Shown: positions 6,624-7,684 of the stretch, one piece after another
Layout of the letters: every line of letters starts with the position of its first letter
Numbering within the stretch: the first letter of the stretch is position 1
Assembly (NCBI GenBank): GCA_025350985.1
Contig: JANXWU010000500.1
Coordinates: 1-7,684 of the forward strand
Length of the DNA stretch: 7,684 nt
From: Spartobacteria bacterium
GTDB taxonomy: Bacteria; Verrucomicrobiota; Verrucomicrobiia; Chthoniobacterales; Chthoniobacteraceae
Direction: 5' to 3'
Program-made: the position numbers and the translations under genes
The notes under the pieces: generated by a model
Database searches by the model: none
Told to the model about the DNA's origin: nothing
Seen by the model: the letters and a program-made list of their open reading frames with translations, nothing else

Positions 6624-6741
6624 CTTTTTTGACTGCGGAACTTAGCTGAGTATGAGGACGCCTTTTGGTAGCGAAAAAAATCGCTGGTTCTGCGGAAGGT
6701 TCCATTGCGCGAGAGCAAATGTGCGCTAAATAGATTATCCA

Positions 6742-7684
6742 ATGAGAGTCTGGATGACCCCCCGCCATTTCCTAATTCCCTTGGTAACCCTGCTGCTGTG
6801 TGTGCGCGCCGCCGGTGGACCCATTTGGGAAAACGTTTACCCGGCTCCTGCACTCGCCGACACGCTCCCGCAGCCCGGCTTGGTGCAGGGGATCGATGGC
6901 AGCATTTTTGGAGTGACGAATATGGGGGGCGCGGAACTCGCCGGCACCATTTTCAAGATCGCGACCAACGGAAAGGTGACGACAGTTTTCACCTTCGCCA
7001 GCGATGAAAATGGAGCCTTTCCCGCGGGCATGAATCCGCTGGGCGGTTTGGTGAGTGGCGCGGATGGAAATTTTTACGGCACGACCTCGGCTGGAGGCGA
7101 TCCCAACTTCGGTGCCGGCACGGTGTTCAAACTTACAGCCACCGGCTCCTTGACGACGATCGCTACGTTTAACGGATCAAACGGATCCACCCCGCTCGCG
7201 ACATTAGTCCGGGCCGGGGATGGAAATTTTTACGGCATCACCAATCAGGGAGGCGATGGTAGTGCGGGAACGGTTTTCCGAGTCACGCCCACTGGGCAAA
7301 TTAGCACCGTGGTTCATTTCGATGGTTCCAATGGAAGCAATCCCATCGCGGGTCTGATCACCGGCACGGACGGCAACTTATACGGAACAACTCCGGCTGG
7401 CGGAGACTTCTCAGCGGGGAATGTGTTTCAAGTAACACCCGCGGGAGTCATTACGACGATAGCTAGTTTCGATGGCGCCGATGGCTTGGTGCCGAATGGC
7501 AACCCGGCCCAAGGCAGCGATGGAAATTTTTACGGCACTGCGGTCGATGGAGCGGGCAACGGTTCCCTTTTCAAGGTGACACTCAGTGGATCGCTCAGCA
7601 AAGTCACTGACTTGAAGAATGCCTCCGGTTTAATCCCGGACGGAGGTATTGCCGCTGGCATGGACGGGAACTTTTACGGGACCA
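6742..7684 (+). CDS. Exported GloVer-repeat protein, N-terminal part (runs off right edge)
   Basis: A plus-strand frame from ATG 6742, open for 314 codons to the window end, so the protein is incomplete. Residues 1-24 look like a signal peptide: basic start, hydrophobic LIPLVTLLLC, then RAAGG as a probable cleavage region. An in-frame ATG at 6754 (Met5) is a possible alternative start; no Shine-Dalgarno precedes either. From residue 46 onward the protein consists of about 50-residue tandem repeats with the pattern GL..G.DGNFYGTT..GG...GTVFK.T..G..TT...F.G.NG..P. The DG cores lie at residues 52, 108, 160, 210, 260 and 308. This matches the Gloeobacter/Verrucomicrobia ('GloVer', TIGR03803-type) repeat. 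Such proteins are exported and often end in a surface anchor or sorting domain, which would lie beyond the window. A beta-propeller-like fold is plausible; the function is not known. It is not obviously linked to the genes to its left. Confidence 0.88.
   Translation, partial: MRVWMTPRHFLIPLVTLLLCVRAAGGPIWENVYPAPALADTLPQPGLVQGIDGSIFGVTNMGGAELAGTIFKIATNGKVTTVFTFASDENGAFPAGMNPLGGLVSGADGNFYGTTSAGGDPNFGAGTVFKLTATGSLTTIATFNGSNGSTPLATLVRAGDGNFYGITNQGGDGSAGTVFRVTPTGQISTVVHFDGSNGSNPIAGLITGTDGNLYGTTPAGGDFSAGNVFQVTPAGVITTIASFDGADGLVPNGNPAQGSDGNFYGTAVDGAGNGSLFKVTLSGSLSKVTDLKNASGLIPDGGIAAGMDGNFYGT
6895..7684 (+). repeat. Tandem coding repeat, six GloVer units of about 150 bp
   Basis: Six unit cores start at 6895, 7063, 7219, 7369, 7519 and 7663, giving spacings of 168, 156, 150, 150 and 144 bp. 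The 18-mer GATGGAAATTTTTACGGC is identical at 7063-7080, 7219-7236 and 7519-7536, while other parts of the units have diverged. The first unit (DGSIFGVT) is the most degenerate. The array continues past the window edge. Confidence 0.85.

Noticed and set aside
6542..6630. tRNA gene as an integration site for a mobile element
   Set aside because: No integrase gene or direct repeat of the tRNA 3' end is visible within the window.
6670..6685. AGCGA-AAAAAA-TCGCT hairpin as a terminator
   Set aside because: The stem is only 5 bp and no T-run follows it, so it does not meet the usual pattern of an intrinsic terminator.
6633..6697. Direct repeat CTGCGGAA at 6633-6640 and 6690-6697
   Set aside because: Eight bases is short and no further structure or target-site context supports a mobile element or binding site.
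6175..6853. Minus-strand frames containing GRAGFEPAKSETEDLQSS and GWIRTSEVRDRRFTVFP
   Set aside because: These peptides are translations of the complement of tRNA-Tyr and its flanks, a well-known source of spurious proteins of the AntiFam kind.

Overview
The window looks like a chromosomal segment from a GC-rich member of the Verrucomicrobiota, plausibly a Pedosphaera-like lineage. This is inferred from two things: an exported protein made of the roughly 50-residue DGNFYGT repeat known from Verrucomicrobia and Gloeobacter (the 'GloVer' repeat), and a tight cluster of PilB/PilT-type ATPases. No species can be named from the sequence alone. No start codon in the window has a recognisable Shine-Dalgarno sequence.

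Left part (1-3447, minus strand): three secretion/pilus ATPase genes read leftwards. First comes a full-length PilB/GspE-type assembly ATPase, then a PilT-type retraction ATPase, then the N-terminal 200 residues of a second PilB/GspE-type ATPase that runs off the left edge. The last two are joined stop-to-start. Together they should provide the cytoplasmic motors for extension and retraction of a type IV pilus or a related type II secretion pseudopilus.

Middle (3448-3690): a 243-bp divergent intergenic region holding two inverted repeats and a cluster of GGACGC words. It must contain the control signals for the left operon and for the rightward operon.

Right operon (3691-6438, plus strand): an NADPH-type beta-hydroxyacid dehydrogenase with an unusual disordered tail of about 115 residues, a YgfZ/GcvT-like folate-binding protein of Fe-S cluster maintenance, and an exported cyclophilin-type prolyl isomerase. 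The genes are 10 bp apart and then overlap by 4 bp, so they are very likely co-transcribed, although their products act in different processes and compartments.

Far right (6439-7684): a promoter-like sequence, a class II tRNA-Tyr(GUA) gene without encoded CCA, and a signal-peptide-bearing GloVer repeat protein that runs off the right edge. I see no insertion sequence, CRISPR array, phage gene or toxin-antitoxin pair. Most of the window is ordinary core genome. The less ordinary items are the ATPase trio with motif variants, the tailed dehydrogenase and the GloVer repeat protein.
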